Of a stretch of DNA of 33,779 nucleotides, positions 24,009 to 32,224 are shown one piece after another. The notes beneath the pieces are model-generated. The model was not told the DNA's origin, ran no database searches, and saw nothing but the letters and a program-made list of their open reading frames with translations. The stretch is from an uncultured Ruminococcus sp. (GTDB lineage Bacteria > Bacillota > Clostridia > UBA1212), in assembly GCA_902782645.1 (NCBI GenBank), contig CACZNV010000171.1, forward strand, positions 1 through 33,779, in the 5' to 3' direction. A program made the translations under genes and the position numbers. Numbering within the stretch: position 1 is the first letter of the stretch; each line of letters begins with the position of its first letter.

Positions 24009-27000
24009 TTGACGGACTTAAAAGATTTTCTGAATTTAATAAAGAACTGGGAGGGTTACCCCCGGCTGGCGCACCGCGTCGACTTCGGGGAGCCCTGCAG
24101 GATTGAAGGCGTTTCGGGCTGCGCGGCAAGGTACTTCGCAGCCGCTTTTGCTGCGTCTTCAAGGGTAAAACGGATAGTATATATCGCACCCAACGAGTTT
24201 GCGGCAAAAAGAGCCGCGGAAGATTTTGACTGCTTCATTGGCGACGGCGCTCTGCTCCTTGAGCCCTCGGACTTTATGTTTTTTAACGCCTTTGCGAGAA
24301 ACAGGGACAGGGAGTACAAAAGGGTTCAGACCCTGAAGAGGCTTGCCTCCGGTGACTGGAGCTGCCTTGTGCTTTCGCCTGCGGCCTTGATGCAGCCCAC
24401 CGTGGCTCCCGAAAGGTTCAAAAACTGTGATTTTTGCCTTGAAGAAGGTGAGGACTACGATCTCTTGTCCCTTGCCGACAAGCTCTCCCAAATGGGCTAC
24501 GTGCGGGTGGGTATGGTTGACGGACCGAGACAGTTCTCCATACGCGGAGATATTTTCGACATATTCCCCACATCCTCTGAAACCCCTTACAGGGCCTATT
24601 TTTTCGGCGATACCATCGATGTGATCAACAGCTTCGATCCGGTGTCCCAGAGAGGCATGGAGCGTGTGGGAAGAATAGAGGTTTCGCCGGAGAGCGAAAT
24701 CAGGCTTTCGGAGAGGACTCCGGAGGAAATCAAATATTTGATTGAAAGGTCCCTTGGCGAGACATGCGGCAGGCTGATTGCGGAAGGGTCCTTGGCGTCA
24801 AAATTCAGAAGCGAGGCAAAGAGCGCCGCCAGCCTTATTAAAGAGGGCGCGGAGTTTCAGGGCATGGACAGGTACATCCCTTTCATTATCGGCAGGGATC
24901 ACACCGTGCTTGACTACTGCAAGGGGGCACTGTTTTTCTGCGAGGACAGGCTTTCGGTTCTGAAGACTGCGGATGTTATGCTTGACGAGCACCGCCGGGT
25001 CTGCGAGACCGTCTCCCGGGTGAATTTCACGCCGGACGAGCTTTACGGCTGGTTCCTCTCGACAAACGAGGTCGCCGCAATTATTGACGCCAAGGCAATC
25101 AAGCTCGAAACCTTCGACGAGGAAGCCGAGGCCATGCTTGCGGAGAGAAAACTGGCCGAGGCGGGGCTGACTCAGAGAACTTTCTCGAAAAAACTGGTGC
25201 CGAAGGGGCTGAGACCCGAGGAGGCGCCCCCCGAATACCCGGACGAGTCCGGCGCGTACACATTCATACTCAAAAGCAGAAAGATCACAAGCGCCGCCGG
25301 CAATGAGATCACGATAAAAAACTACCTTGGCGAGTGGTTCGAAAAGGGCGTAAACATATATGTTGCGTCAAACAAAAACGACAGGTTCAAACGCCTGGTG
25401 GGCGAGCTTGAAAAGATAACCCGGGACATCCCTGAGATCGAGTGCGTCAACATGCCCGGAATAGAGGACGGGTTTGAACTTTTTGACGCGGGTTTTGCCC
25501 TGGTTTCGGAAAAAACATTCTTTGCCATGGCTTCCGGCGGCACCGCCAAGAAGTCCAAAAAAACAAAGGACGAGGACTTCTTCAACGACATCCACCCCGG
25601 GGACTATATTGTGCACGACATCCACGGCATTGGCGTGTTCAGGGGCATCGAGGCGAGAGAGGTCTCCGGCGTCACCAAGGACTATGTGGTGATTGAATAC
25701 GCCGGGGGCGGAAAGCTTTTTCTGCCTTCGCTGGAGCTGGGCACCGTTCACAGGTACGTGGGCAGCGACGACAATCTGCCCCGCATCAGCACCCTGGGAA
25801 ACAAGGACTGGCAGCGGGAAAAGGAGCGGGTCAAGAAATCCCTGCGGGAATACGTGGAAGAGCTTGCGGCGCTCTATGCGAAGCGCCGGGAACTGAAGGG
25901 CTTTGCCTTCCCGAAGGACGACGAGCTGCAGGCTGAGTTTGAGAGCAAATTCGGGTTTGAGCCCACCTCCGATCAGCTTGTCTGCACGGAAGAGATTAAG
26001 ACCGACATGGAGATGACAAAACCCATGGACAGGCTGCTCTGCGGCGACGTGGGATTCGGCAAGACAGAGGTGGCTTTCAGGGCCGCATTCAAGGCGGTGG
26101 CTGCGGGAAAGCAGGTGGCAATACTGGTCCCCACCACGGTCCTCTGCCAGCAGCACTACTTCACGGCGGTTGAACGCTTTGCAGATTTTCCCGTAAATAT
26201 AGACTATCTCTGCAGGTTCAGAAGCGGCTCTGACGTCAAAAAGATCAAGGAGGGGCTGGCGGACGGCAGCATTGACATAATTATCGGAACCCATGCACTG
26301 GTTAAGGGCAAGGACGTGACTTTCAACGACCTGGGGCTCGTGATTGTTGACGAAGAGCAGCGCTTTGGCGTCATGCAGAAGGAAAAGTTGAACCTGCTTT
26401 ACCCGTTGGCGGATACCCTTTATATGAGCGCCACGCCGATTCCACGCACCCTCAATATGTCCCTCTCAAAGATCAGGGATATCAGCGTCATCACCGAGGC
26501 GCCAAGGAACCGCAACCCGGTCCAGACATATGTCATCAAGATAAGCGACGACGTCATCAGGAACGCAATCCTGAGGGAGATGGCCCGCAACGGCCAGGTG
26601 TTCTACCTCTACAACAGGGTGAAAAGCATTGGCGACAGGCTGGAGTGGCTTGGAAAGCTGGTGCCCGAGGCGAGAATTTGCGTTGCCCACGGCCAGATGC
26701 CGGAGCACGAACTGGAGCGGGTGATGCGGGACTTCATTGCGAAAAAGTACGACGTGATGCTCTGCTCCACCATCATCGAGTCCGGTCTTGATATCGCCAA
26801 TGCAAACACCATCATAGTCGAGCACGGCGAGCGCCTGGGACTTGCCCAGATGTACCAGATAAGAGGCAGGGTGGGCCGCTCCGACGTGAGGGCCTACGCT
26901 TACATAACCTACCCCGACGAGGAGACCCTCACGAGCGACGCCTGGCAGAGGCTGAAGGCGATAAAGGAATTCACCGAATTCGGCTCAGGCATCAAAGTCG

Positions 27001-27623
27001 CCATGCGGGACCTTGAAATAAGAGGCGCAGGGGCGGTGTTCGGCGAGCGGCAGTCCGGAGACGTGGTTACCATTGGCTATGACCTTTACAACCGCATGCT
27101 GAGCGACATGATAACCGAGGTGACCGGCGGACCCGCCAAGGAGGACGTGACCGTCACCATCGATTTCACCGTAAGTTCATACATCCCCGGAGACTACATT
27201 TCTCTGCCTGACGCAAGAATGGAGATTCACAGAAAGATCGCTGCCGTCTCCTGCGACAACGACATTCTGGACCTCGAGGAGGAGCTTCTGGAGCGGTTCC
27301 CCGGCGACATCCCTCAGAACATCGTGAACCTGATGCACCTTTCCCACATCAAGGCCCTTGCCGCCGAGTGCGGCATCAAGACCGTGGTGCAGCTTAAGAA
27401 CAAGGTGGAGATGGACATCTGCGACGAGCACCTTTTCGACACAAAGATAAAGGAAAACTACAAGATGATTGTAGAAAACTACAGGGGCAGGTTCAACGTG
27501 ATGGCCTCCGAAAAGAGAATTTACGCCCAGTATTCGATTCCCGAGAGGGTTTCGCTTTACAAGCACGCGGAAATCATTGAGAGCGTTGAAAAGTTCCTTA
27601 AAGTTCTTGCGGGAAAAAAATAA
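24009..27623 (+). CDS. mfd: Transcription-repair coupling factor Mfd
   Basis: A 1204-residue DNA translocase that removes stalled RNA polymerase and recruits UvrA. Domains in order: UvrB-like N-terminal module (about 1-330); RNA-polymerase-interacting CarD-like domain (about 525-600; GDYIVHDIHGIGVFRG and GGKLFLPSLEL); superfamily 2 helicase core with Walker A GDVGFGKTE (Lys685) and Walker B DEEQ (781-784); SATPIPRTL and HGQMPEHELE; and a C-terminal TRCF domain (about 1050-1180). Length is normal for the family. The start is taken as TTG 24009, the first codon giving a sensible N-terminus; its ribosome-binding site is weak, and translation may depend on coupling to pth 33 bp upstream. Confidence 0.96.
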   Translation: MTDLKDFLNLIKNWEGYPRLAHRVDFGEPCRIEGVSGCAARYFAAAFAASSRVKRIVYIAPNEFAAKRAAEDFDCFIGDGALLLEPSDFMFFNAFARNRDREYKRVQTLKRLASGDWSCLVLSPAALMQPTVAPERFKNCDFCLEEGEDYDLLSLADKLSQMGYVRVGMVDGPRQFSIRGDIFDIFPTSSETPYRAYFFGDTIDVINSFDPVSQRGMERVGRIEVSPESEIRLSERTPEEIKYLIERSLGETCGRLIAEGSLASKFRSEAKSAASLIKEGAEFQGMDRYIPFIIGRDHTVLDYCKGALFFCEDRLSVLKTADVMLDEHRRVCETVSRVNFTPDELYGWFLSTNEVAAIIDAKAIKLETFDEEAEAMLAERKLAEAGLTQRTFSKKLVPKGLRPEEAPPEYPDESGAYTFILKSRKITSAAGNEITIKNYLGEWFEKGVNIYVASNKNDRFKRLVGELEKITRDIPEIECVNMPGIEDGFELFDAGFALVSEKTFFAMASGGTAKKSKKTKDEDFFNDIHPGDYIVHDIHGIGVFRGIEAREVSGVTKDYVVIEYAGGGKLFLPSLELGTVHRYVGSDDNLPRISTLGNKDWQREKERVKKSLREYVEELAALYAKRRELKGFAFPKDDELQAEFESKFGFEPTSDQLVCTEEIKTDMEMTKPMDRLLCGDVGFGKTEVAFRAAFKAVAAGKQVAILVPTTVLCQQHYFTAVERFADFPVNIDYLCRFRSGSDVKKIKEGLADGSIDIIIGTHALVKGKDVTFNDLGLVIVDEEQRFGVMQKEKLNLLYPLADTLYMSATPIPRTLNMSLSKIRDISVITEAPRNRNPVQTYVIKISDDVIRNAILREMARNGQVFYLYNRVKSIGDRLEWLGKLVPEARICVAHGQMPEHELERVMRDFIAKKYDVMLCSTIIESGLDIANANTIIVEHGERLGLAQMYQIRGRVGRSDVRAYAYITYPDEETLTSDAWQRLKAIKEFTEFGSGIKVAMRDLEIRGAGAVFGERQSGDVVTIGYDLYNRMLSDMITEVTGGPAKEDVTVTIDFTVSSYIPGDYISLPDARMEIHRKIAAVSCDNDILDLEEELLERFPGDIPQNIVNLMHLSHIKALAAECGIKTVVQLKNKVEMDICDEHLFDTKIKENYKMIVENYRGRFNVMASEKRIYAQYSIPERVSLYKHAEIIESVEKFLKVLAGKK

Positions 27624-27630
27624 ATAGCTG

Positions 27631-27659
27631 TTGACAAACCAATCGGGTTCATGTATACT
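27631..27659 (+). promoter_or_regulatory. Near-consensus promoter for the ylxM-ffh-rpsP operon
   Basis: TTGACA (27631-27636; perfect -35), a 17-bp spacer and TATACT (27654-27659; five of six). It lies 8 bp beyond the mfd stop. The predicted transcript would start near 27666 and carry a leader of about 230 nt that contains the entire copy 3 of the structured repeat. Confidence 0.85.
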
Positions 27660-27680
27660 GTCAACCGATTCGCTTGACAG
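27658..27680 (+). promoter_or_regulatory. Inverted repeat CTGTCAA-N9-TTGACAG over the transcription start
   Basis: A perfect 7-bp inverted repeat (27658-27664 and 27674-27680) overlaps the last bases of the -10 box and the likely start site, a typical place for a repressor. It also repeats the TTGACA hexamer of the -35 box. No known regulator is assigned. Confidence 0.4.
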
Positions 27681-27684
27681 GCGA

Positions 27685-27857
27685 CGATTTTTGACTCTTT
27701 GCGCAAGCCGTGAACAAAATTCACGACAGAAACAATCTTTGTAAAGCGCATAAGGGGTCTGACGACAATTACTCACGGCTTGCTTTGCGCGAGCTCCCCG
27801 CTCGAAGTACCTTCGTACATCTTCGGGGTCGCGCACGCAAAAATAGTTCAAAAATCG
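27685..27857 (+). repeat. Structured 171-174 bp intergenic repeat, copy 3 (in ylxM leader)
   Basis: Third copy, with the longest exact outer inverted repeat: CGATTTTTGA (27685-27694) and TCAAAAATCG (27848-27857). The inner pair is GCAAGCCGTGA with TCACGGCTTGC, and the right half holds CTTTGCGCGAGCTCCCCGCT and GTACcttcGTAC, nearly identical to copy 2. The left half is divergent apart from the pairing bases. An alternative small hairpin, CGTGAAcaaaaTTCACG, competes with the inner stem. The element lies wholly within the predicted 5' leader of the ylxM-ffh transcript, between promoter and first start codon. Confidence 0.88.
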
Positions 27858-27895
27858 ATATTACTGCTTAGACAGAGCACGGGAGAGTGATTGCG

Positions 27896-28252
27896 GTGGA
27901 AGGAAAAATCGATATCAATCTGCTGCTGGACTTCTACGGACCGCTGCTGGACAGCAGGCACAGACAGACTGTTGAGATGTATTTTGCCGACGACATGACC
28001 CTCAGCGAGATTGCGGAGGAGCTTGGCGTGTCGAGACAGGCGGTTCAGCAGAGCGTCGCCAAGGGACGGGAAAACCTGGAGAAGTTTGAGCAAAAGCTGG
28101 GACTTTGCGGACGTTTCGGGGCGGCTGAAAAGAAAATTGCCGAAGTCAAGAGACTTGCGGAAAAGATCAGGGAGACCGCAGGGCCGGGCGAGCTTGCGGA
28201 GCTTTGCGAGAAGCTCAGCGGGGCGGCGGATGACCTTGGCGATACCATCTGA
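27896..28252 (+). CDS. ylxM: YlxM-family (UPF0122) putative HTH accessory protein of the SRP operon
   Basis: A 118-residue protein with a sigma-70 region-4-like helix-turn-helix (TLSEIAEELGVSRQAVQQSVAKG, about residues 42-64) followed by a charged helical tail. YlxM proteins are encoded next to ffh in Gram-positive bacteria and have been linked to signal recognition particle function in streptococci. The N-terminal KIDINLLLDFYGPLLDSRHRQTVEMYF matches the family well. The start is GTG 27896, because GGGAG at 27881-27885 then lies 10 bases upstream; the GTG at 27887 almost touches that site. ffh follows 24 bp downstream in the same direction. Confidence 0.9.
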   Translation: MEGKIDINLLLDFYGPLLDSRHRQTVEMYFADDMTLSEIAEELGVSRQAVQQSVAKGRENLEKFEQKLGLCGRFGAAEKKIAEVKRLAEKIRETAGPGELAELCEKLSGAADDLGDTI

Positions 28253-28276
28253 AAAACCTATTATCGGAGAAAAATT

Positions 28277-29626
28277 ATGATTTTTGGAAATCTGGCGTCA
28301 AAGCTTTCGGAAGTGATGCGCAAATTCCGCGGCAAGTCCAAAGTCACAGAGAGTGACGTAAAGGAACTTATGCGGGAGGTCAGGCTTGCGCTTCTTGAGG
28401 CGGACGTAAACTATAAAGTGGTCAAGGACTTCACCAAGTCGGTTTCGGAGAAGGCGGTGGGCGCTCGCGTGCTGGAGGGACTGAACCCCGGACAGCAGGT
28501 TGTAAAGATCGTGAACGAAGAGCTCATCCAGCTCCTTGGCGGCAAGGAAGCTAAACTGGATTTGGGAAAGACACCCCCCAATGTCATCATGATGGCGGGC
28601 CTTCAGGGTGCCGGTAAGACCACAGCTTCCGCAAAACTTGCTCTCATGCTTAAGAAGCAGGGCAAGAACCCCATGCTGGTGGCGGCGGACATCTACAGAC
28701 CGGCGGCTATCAAACAGCTGGAGGTTCTGGGCGGGCAGATTCAGGTTCCTGTTTTCTCCATGCCCGAGGGCACAAAGCCTGTTCAGATTGCAAAAAACGC
28801 CAAGGAAAAAGCCGTGAGGCAGCTCAACGACGTTATAATCATCGATACCGCGGGTCGCCTTGAAATCGACGAAAAGCTCATGGAGGAGCTGGAGGAAATC
28901 AAAAAAGCCACCAATCCCTCCGAAATACTTTTGGTTGTGGACTCCATGACGGGCCAGAATGCCGCCAATGTGGCCGTGGCCTTCAACGAGAGACTGGATA
29001 TCACGGGAGTCATCCTTTCAAAGCTTGACTCCGACACCAGGGGCGGTGCGGCGCTCTCCGTCGCCCAGATGACGAACAAGCCAATCAAATTTGCCTCTGT
29101 CGGCGAGAAAATGAACGAGTTTGAGTCCTTCAAACCTGACCGCATGGCAAGCCGTATCCTCGGCATGGGCGACGTGCTCTCACTTATAGAGCAGGCGGAG
29201 CAAATGTACTCCGAAAAAGAGGCCCGGGAGCTTGAGAAGAAAATCAGGCAGCAGACATTCACCCTTGACGACTTCCTCCAGCAGCTGAGGCAGATCAAAA
29301 AGCTTGGCGGTATCACAAAGCTTCTCGGCATGATGCCGGGGGTCGCAGGCAGAATCCGGGAGGAGGACATTGACGAAAAGGGCATGGTCAAAACCGAGGC
29401 GATAATCTGCTCAATGACCATGAAGGAACGCAGAAATCCCAACCTTCTCAACGCCAGCAGGAGAAAGAGAATCGCGGATGGCAGCGGAACCACGGTACAG
29501 GACGTCAATAAACTAATGCGCCAGTTTGAAATGATGCGCGACATGATGAAGAAGATGTCGGGCGGCAAGGGTCCCAAGGGCCTTGGAAAGCTTGGCGGTT
29601 TCGGCAAGGGCGGCTTCAATTTCTGA
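28277..29626 (+). CDS. ffh: Signal recognition particle GTPase Ffh (SRP54)
   Basis: A 449-residue protein that binds 4.5S/6S RNA and signal sequences and delivers ribosomes to FtsY at the membrane. The N domain (1-85) is followed by a GTPase domain with G1 GLQGAGKTT (108-116), DTAGR (190-194) and SKLD (248-251; TKLD in most homologues). The RGGAALS loop is present. The Met-rich M domain (about 325-449) includes GGITKLLGMMPG and SRRKRIADGSGTTVQDVN, the RNA-binding segment. The Gly/Lys/Phe-rich tail is normal. The ATG lies after CGGAG at a good distance. It heads a translation-related run with rpsP, khpA and rimM. Confidence 0.97.
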   Translation: MIFGNLASKLSEVMRKFRGKSKVTESDVKELMREVRLALLEADVNYKVVKDFTKSVSEKAVGARVLEGLNPGQQVVKIVNEELIQLLGGKEAKLDLGKTPPNVIMMAGLQGAGKTTASAKLALMLKKQGKNPMLVAADIYRPAAIKQLEVLGGQIQVPVFSMPEGTKPVQIAKNAKEKAVRQLNDVIIIDTAGRLEIDEKLMEELEEIKKATNPSEILLVVDSMTGQNAANVAVAFNERLDITGVILSKLDSDTRGGAALSVAQMTNKPIKFASVGEKMNEFESFKPDRMASRILGMGDVLSLIEQAEQMYSEKEARELEKKIRQQTFTLDDFLQQLRQIKKLGGITKLLGMMPGVAGRIREEDIDEKGMVKTEAIICSMTMKERRNPNLLNASRRKRIADGSGTTVQDVNKLMRQFEMMRDMMKKMSGGKGPKGLGKLGGFGKGGFNF

Positions 29627-29737
29627 AGACACCGGTGACCGGAAAATCAAAACAGTTGAAAAGAGCGGCGACGCGAGATAATCCGCACCACGCTTTATCA
29701 AATAAAAAAGCTCAATTAAATTTGGAGGTAAAAACAA

Positions 29738-29977
29738 ATGCTTAAAATCAGATTAAGAAGAATCGGCGCTAAGAAGGCTCCTTTTTACAGAATAGTTGTA
29801 GCAGAGTCAAGATTTGCAAGAGACGGCCGTTTTGTAGAGGAAATCGGAACCTACAATCCTCTTAAGGATCCCGCAGAGTTCACCATCGACCTCGCAAAAG
29901 CAGAAGACTGGATCAAAAAAGGCGCTCAGCCCACTGACAAAGTTAAAGCTATCATCGAAAAAGCTAAAGCTGAATAA
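29738..29977 (+). CDS. rpsP: 30S ribosomal protein S16
   Basis: A 79-residue S16 protein, of normal length. It starts [42 protein letters not shown], the highly conserved family beginning, of which the [10 protein letters not shown] core is diagnostic. It binds 16S rRNA in the 5' domain of the small subunit. TTTGGAGG ends 9 bases before ATG. The gap from ffh is 111 bp, larger than others in the operon. A weak promoter-like TTGAAA with a downstream GATAAT (near 29656-29682, spacing short at 15 bp) could give extra expression, but I do not rely on it. Confidence 0.97.
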   Translation: MLKIRLRRIGAKKAPFYRIVVAESRFARDGRFVEEIGTYNPLKDPAEFTIDLAKAEDWIKKGAQPTDKVKAIIEKAKAE

Positions 29978-30014
29978 TGTCGGTCTAAGATCGGTCTTTG
30001 AAAGGATTTAAATT

Positions 30015-30242
30015 ATGAAAGAGTTTCTTGAAAGCATCGCCAAGATGCTCGTCGACAACAAGGATGCAGTCAAAGTCACTGAAGAAGAGACCGACGAGGG
30101 CATCTACCTCAGACTCTCCGTAGCTGAGGAAGAAACCGGCAGAGTTATCGGCAAGGACGGCAGAATCGCCAAGGCAATCCGCACCATCATCAGATCCGGT
30201 GCAAAGAACCGCGGCAAGCAGGTCTACATCGATATTGAATAA
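30015..30242 (+). CDS. khpA: KH-domain RNA-binding protein KhpA (YlqC family)
   Basis: A 75-residue protein made of one KH domain. The RNA-contacting GxxG loop is GKDG in RVIGKDGRIAKAIRTIIRSGAKNRGKQVYIDIE. KhpA pairs with KhpB/Jag in Gram-positive bacteria and affects cell elongation and small-RNA-related control. Genes of this family lie between rpsP and rimM in many Firmicutes, as here. AAAGGA about 8 bases upstream of ATG is a good ribosome-binding site. It is followed by rimM 18 bp after its stop. Confidence 0.94.
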   Translation: MKEFLESIAKMLVDNKDAVKVTEEETDEGIYLRLSVAEEETGRVIGKDGRIAKAIRTIIRSGAKNRGKQVYIDIE

Positions 30243-30260
30243 TCCCAAGGAGTGTCCCGC

Positions 30261-30779
30261 ATGCTCGACTATCTGACCATCGGAACAATAGTCAATGTCC
30301 ACGGCGTTCACGGCGAGGTGAAGGTCATCCCCGACACCGACGACGTGACCCGCTTCCGCAAGCTCAAAAAGGTGCTGCTCCTCTCCGGAGGCGTTCGCAG
30401 GGAAGCAGAGGTCAAAGGCGTAAAATTCTCGAATAAATTCGTGATTTTGAAGCTTGAAGGCATCGATGACCGCGACACCGCCGACAGAATGAGAGGCATA
30501 GAGCTTCAGGTGGAGCGCAAGGACGCGATCAAGCTGCCGGAGGGCCGGTATTTCATCGGCGACCTCATCGGCTGCCGTGTCCTTGAGGACAACGGCGAAG
30601 AGCTTGGAATCCTTACGGACGTGATTCCCGGCGCAGGCAGCGACATCTATGACGTGGACTGCGGCAACGGGAAAAACATACTGATCCCCGTGCTTGAGGA
30701 CGTGCTGCTCTCGGTGGATATCGAGGCAGAGATCATCACGGTCAAGCTGCCTAAAGGGCTGCGGGAAATATACCTCTGA
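30261..30779 (+). CDS. rimM: Ribosome maturation factor RimM
   Basis: A 172-residue 16S rRNA-processing protein that binds S19 in the 30S head. The N-terminal beta-barrel starts LTIGTIVNVHGVHGEVKVIPDTDD, and a PRC-barrel domain follows (about residues 95-170; GCRVLEDNGEELGILTDV and ILIPVLEDVLLSVDIE). The start is ATG 30261 with AAGGAG eight bases upstream; the GTG at 30252 overlaps that site and is rejected. In most bacteria trmD and rplS come next. Here the gene is instead followed by a strong hairpin and a convergent minus-strand unit. Confidence 0.93.
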   Translation: MLDYLTIGTIVNVHGVHGEVKVIPDTDDVTRFRKLKKVLLLSGGVRREAEVKGVKFSNKFVILKLEGIDDRDTADRMRGIELQVERKDAIKLPEGRYFIGDLIGCRVLEDNGEELGILTDVIPGAGSDIYDVDCGNGKNILIPVLEDVLLSVDIEAEIITVKLPKGLREIYL

Positions 30780-30800
30780 CGCTTGTTAACCTGTTAACGG

Positions 30801-30849
30801 TTAAACGTGAGGGAGCCGGGGCGAATTGCCCCGGCTCCCTCACGTTTAA
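30801..30849. terminator. Bidirectional terminator: perfect 22-bp hairpin between rimM and acpP
   Basis: The arms 30801-30822 and 30828-30849 are exactly complementary over 22 bp with a 5-nt loop (GAATT). A G+C core is bounded by TTAAACG/CGTTTAA. It begins 21 bp after the rimM stop and ends 13 bp before the convergent acyl carrier gene's stop, so it can end transcripts from both sides. A second short palindromic pair, GTTAAC-CT-GTTAAC, lies just before it. Confidence 0.9.
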
Positions 30850-30862
30850 GCAAAAAGCCTTA

Positions 30863-31090
30863 TTATTTTTTAAGCCCCTCAAGGAACTTGACGATATCGC
30901 CTACGGTATTGAACCTTGCCAGTTCCTCGTCCGGAATGGTAATGTCGTACTCTTCTTCGATGGTCATGAGCATTGTCAAAACCGACAGCGAGTCCGCGTG
31001 GAGGTCTTCTTTGATTCTTGACTCCGGCGTGACTTCCACGTCCTTCAGTCTGAGCTCTTTGATAAGTAGATTTTTAACGTCTTCAAACAT
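30863..31090 (-). CDS. acpP: Acyl carrier protein
   Basis: A 75-residue acidic helical protein that carries fatty-acyl chains on a phosphopantetheine arm. The attachment motif is LHADSLSVLTM with Ser34; most homologues read GADSLDxVEL, so the residue after DSL is unusual. Helix 3, EEYDITIPDEELARFNTVGDIVKFLE, fits the family. AAAGGGG ends 7 bases before the ATG on the minus strand. plsX lies 105 bp upstream on the same strand, joining acyl carrier supply with acyl-phosphate synthesis. The fabD/fabG genes often found between these two are absent. A second or specialised ACP cannot be excluded. Confidence 0.9.
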   Translation of the reverse strand: MFEDVKNLLIKELRLKDVEVTPESRIKEDLHADSLSVLTMLMTIEEEYDITIPDEELARFNTVGDIVKFLEGLKK

Positions 31091-31195
31091 AGTTTTTCCC
31101 CTTTGTTGGTAGTTTATTTTCGAATATCAAATTCGGTTTTTGTCATTTTGGCTTTAAGTACCGTTTTGCGGTCTCTTACAGCGGTTTATTGCGGT

Positions 31196-32212
31196 TTATT
31201 GAGCTTCCTCCGGAATCGAGGCGATTCTTTCGGCAATGATGCCGTTCAGATTGCTCCCCGCCATGCTCCTGGCCTGTTCGATGCACTTTGCCACGGCAAC
31301 CTTGTCGCTTGCCCCGTGCCCCTTGACGATGATCTTCTCAGTTCCGAGGAGCACGCTTCCGCCGTAGCGCTGGTAGTTCATGAACTCCTTTTCCTCCGCA
31401 AACATTTTCTTCATGAAGAGGGCGCCGATCTTGTACTTGGTCCTGGAGTAGATGTCTGTTTTGATTTTCTTCAGCAGCTGGAGTGCCGTGCCCTCGGTGG
31501 TCTTGATGAGAACATTTCCGGAAAAACCGTCGCACACCACCACGTCATACTTGCCGGAAAGCAGGTCCCGGCTTTCCATATTGCCCACAAAGTTGATGCC
31601 GGGAAGATCCCGCAACCTCTTGTAAACCTCTTTTCTCAGGTCGTCGCCTTTTTCCGATTCGGTGCCGATGTTAAGGAGCGCCACCCTGGGATTCTCAATT
31701 CCGAAAGCCTTCTCCATGTAGGCGCTTGCCATGACGCCAAACTGAACCAGCTGCAGCGGCAGACAGTCCACGTTGGCACCGCTGTCGCACACGCCAACGA
31801 TACCCCCGCTCATTGTGGGAAGAATAGGGCAAAACGCAGGTCTGAACACACCCTCCAGCCGTCCTATTCTGAGTGTGGCCGCCGCAACAAGGGATCCTGT
31901 GGCGCCTGTTGACACTATGCCTTCAATGTCCTGGCTCTCCCTAAGGAGCTTGATGCCCTTCATCATTGAGCTCTCCCGCTTCAGCCTTATCGCATCTGTG
32001 GGCTTGTCCTCACCCGTTATAACGTCGGGCGCGTGCAGTATCTCGCATCTGGAAAAATCACCGCCAAGCCTGTCAATTTCGGCCTTCACCGAGGTCTCGT
32101 CGCCGCTGAAAATGAGGTACAAATCCTCATATCTTTCAAGGGCAAGCAGCCCGCCTTCCACATTTGCGCCGGGGCTCTTGTCCCCGCCCATGCAGTCAAT
32201 AATCAGTTTCAT
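31196..32212 (-). CDS. plsX: Phosphate acyltransferase PlsX
   Basis: A 338-residue enzyme that makes acyl-phosphate from acyl-ACP for phosphatidic acid synthesis with PlsY. The N-terminus IIDCMGGDKSPGANVEG, the GIVSTGATGSLVAAATLRIGRLEGVFRPA segment, GVCDSGANVDCLP and VVCDGFSGNVLIKTTEG are family signatures. GANVDCLP differs from the common GANVDCKP. It acts at the inner face of the membrane. ACGGAG about 7 bases before ATG is the ribosome-binding site. It starts 12 bp after the upstream acetyltransferase-like gene, which suggests cotranscription. No FapR operator match was seen before plsX or acpP. Confidence 0.95.
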   Translation of the reverse strand: MKLIIDCMGGDKSPGANVEGGLLALERYEDLYLIFSGDETSVKAEIDRLGGDFSRCEILHAPDVITGEDKPTDAIRLKRESSMMKGIKLLRESQDIEGIVSTGATGSLVAAATLRIGRLEGVFRPAFCPILPTMSGGIVGVCDSGANVDCLPLQLVQFGVMASAYMEKAFGIENPRVALLNIGTESEKGDDLRKEVYKRLRDLPGINFVGNMESRDLLSGKYDVVVCDGFSGNVLIKTTEGTALQLLKKIKTDIYSRTKYKIGALFMKKMFAEEKEFMNYQRYGGSVLLGTEKIIVKGHGASDKVAVAKCIEQARSMAGSNLNGIIAERIASIPEEAQ

Positions 32213-32224
32213 AGATTTCTCCGT

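Noticed and set aside
25368-26294. 308-codon minus-strand frame opposite mfd
   Set aside because: The plus strand encodes conserved Mfd domains throughout, and the antisense product has no recognisable motif.
29656-29682. Promoter directly before rpsP
   Set aside because: TTGAAA and GATAAT are only 15 bp apart and the context is GC-rich; not strong enough to list.
31091-31195. FapR operator between plsX and acpP
   Set aside because: Only a partial TTAAGTACCG-like piece is present; the palindromic partner half is missing.
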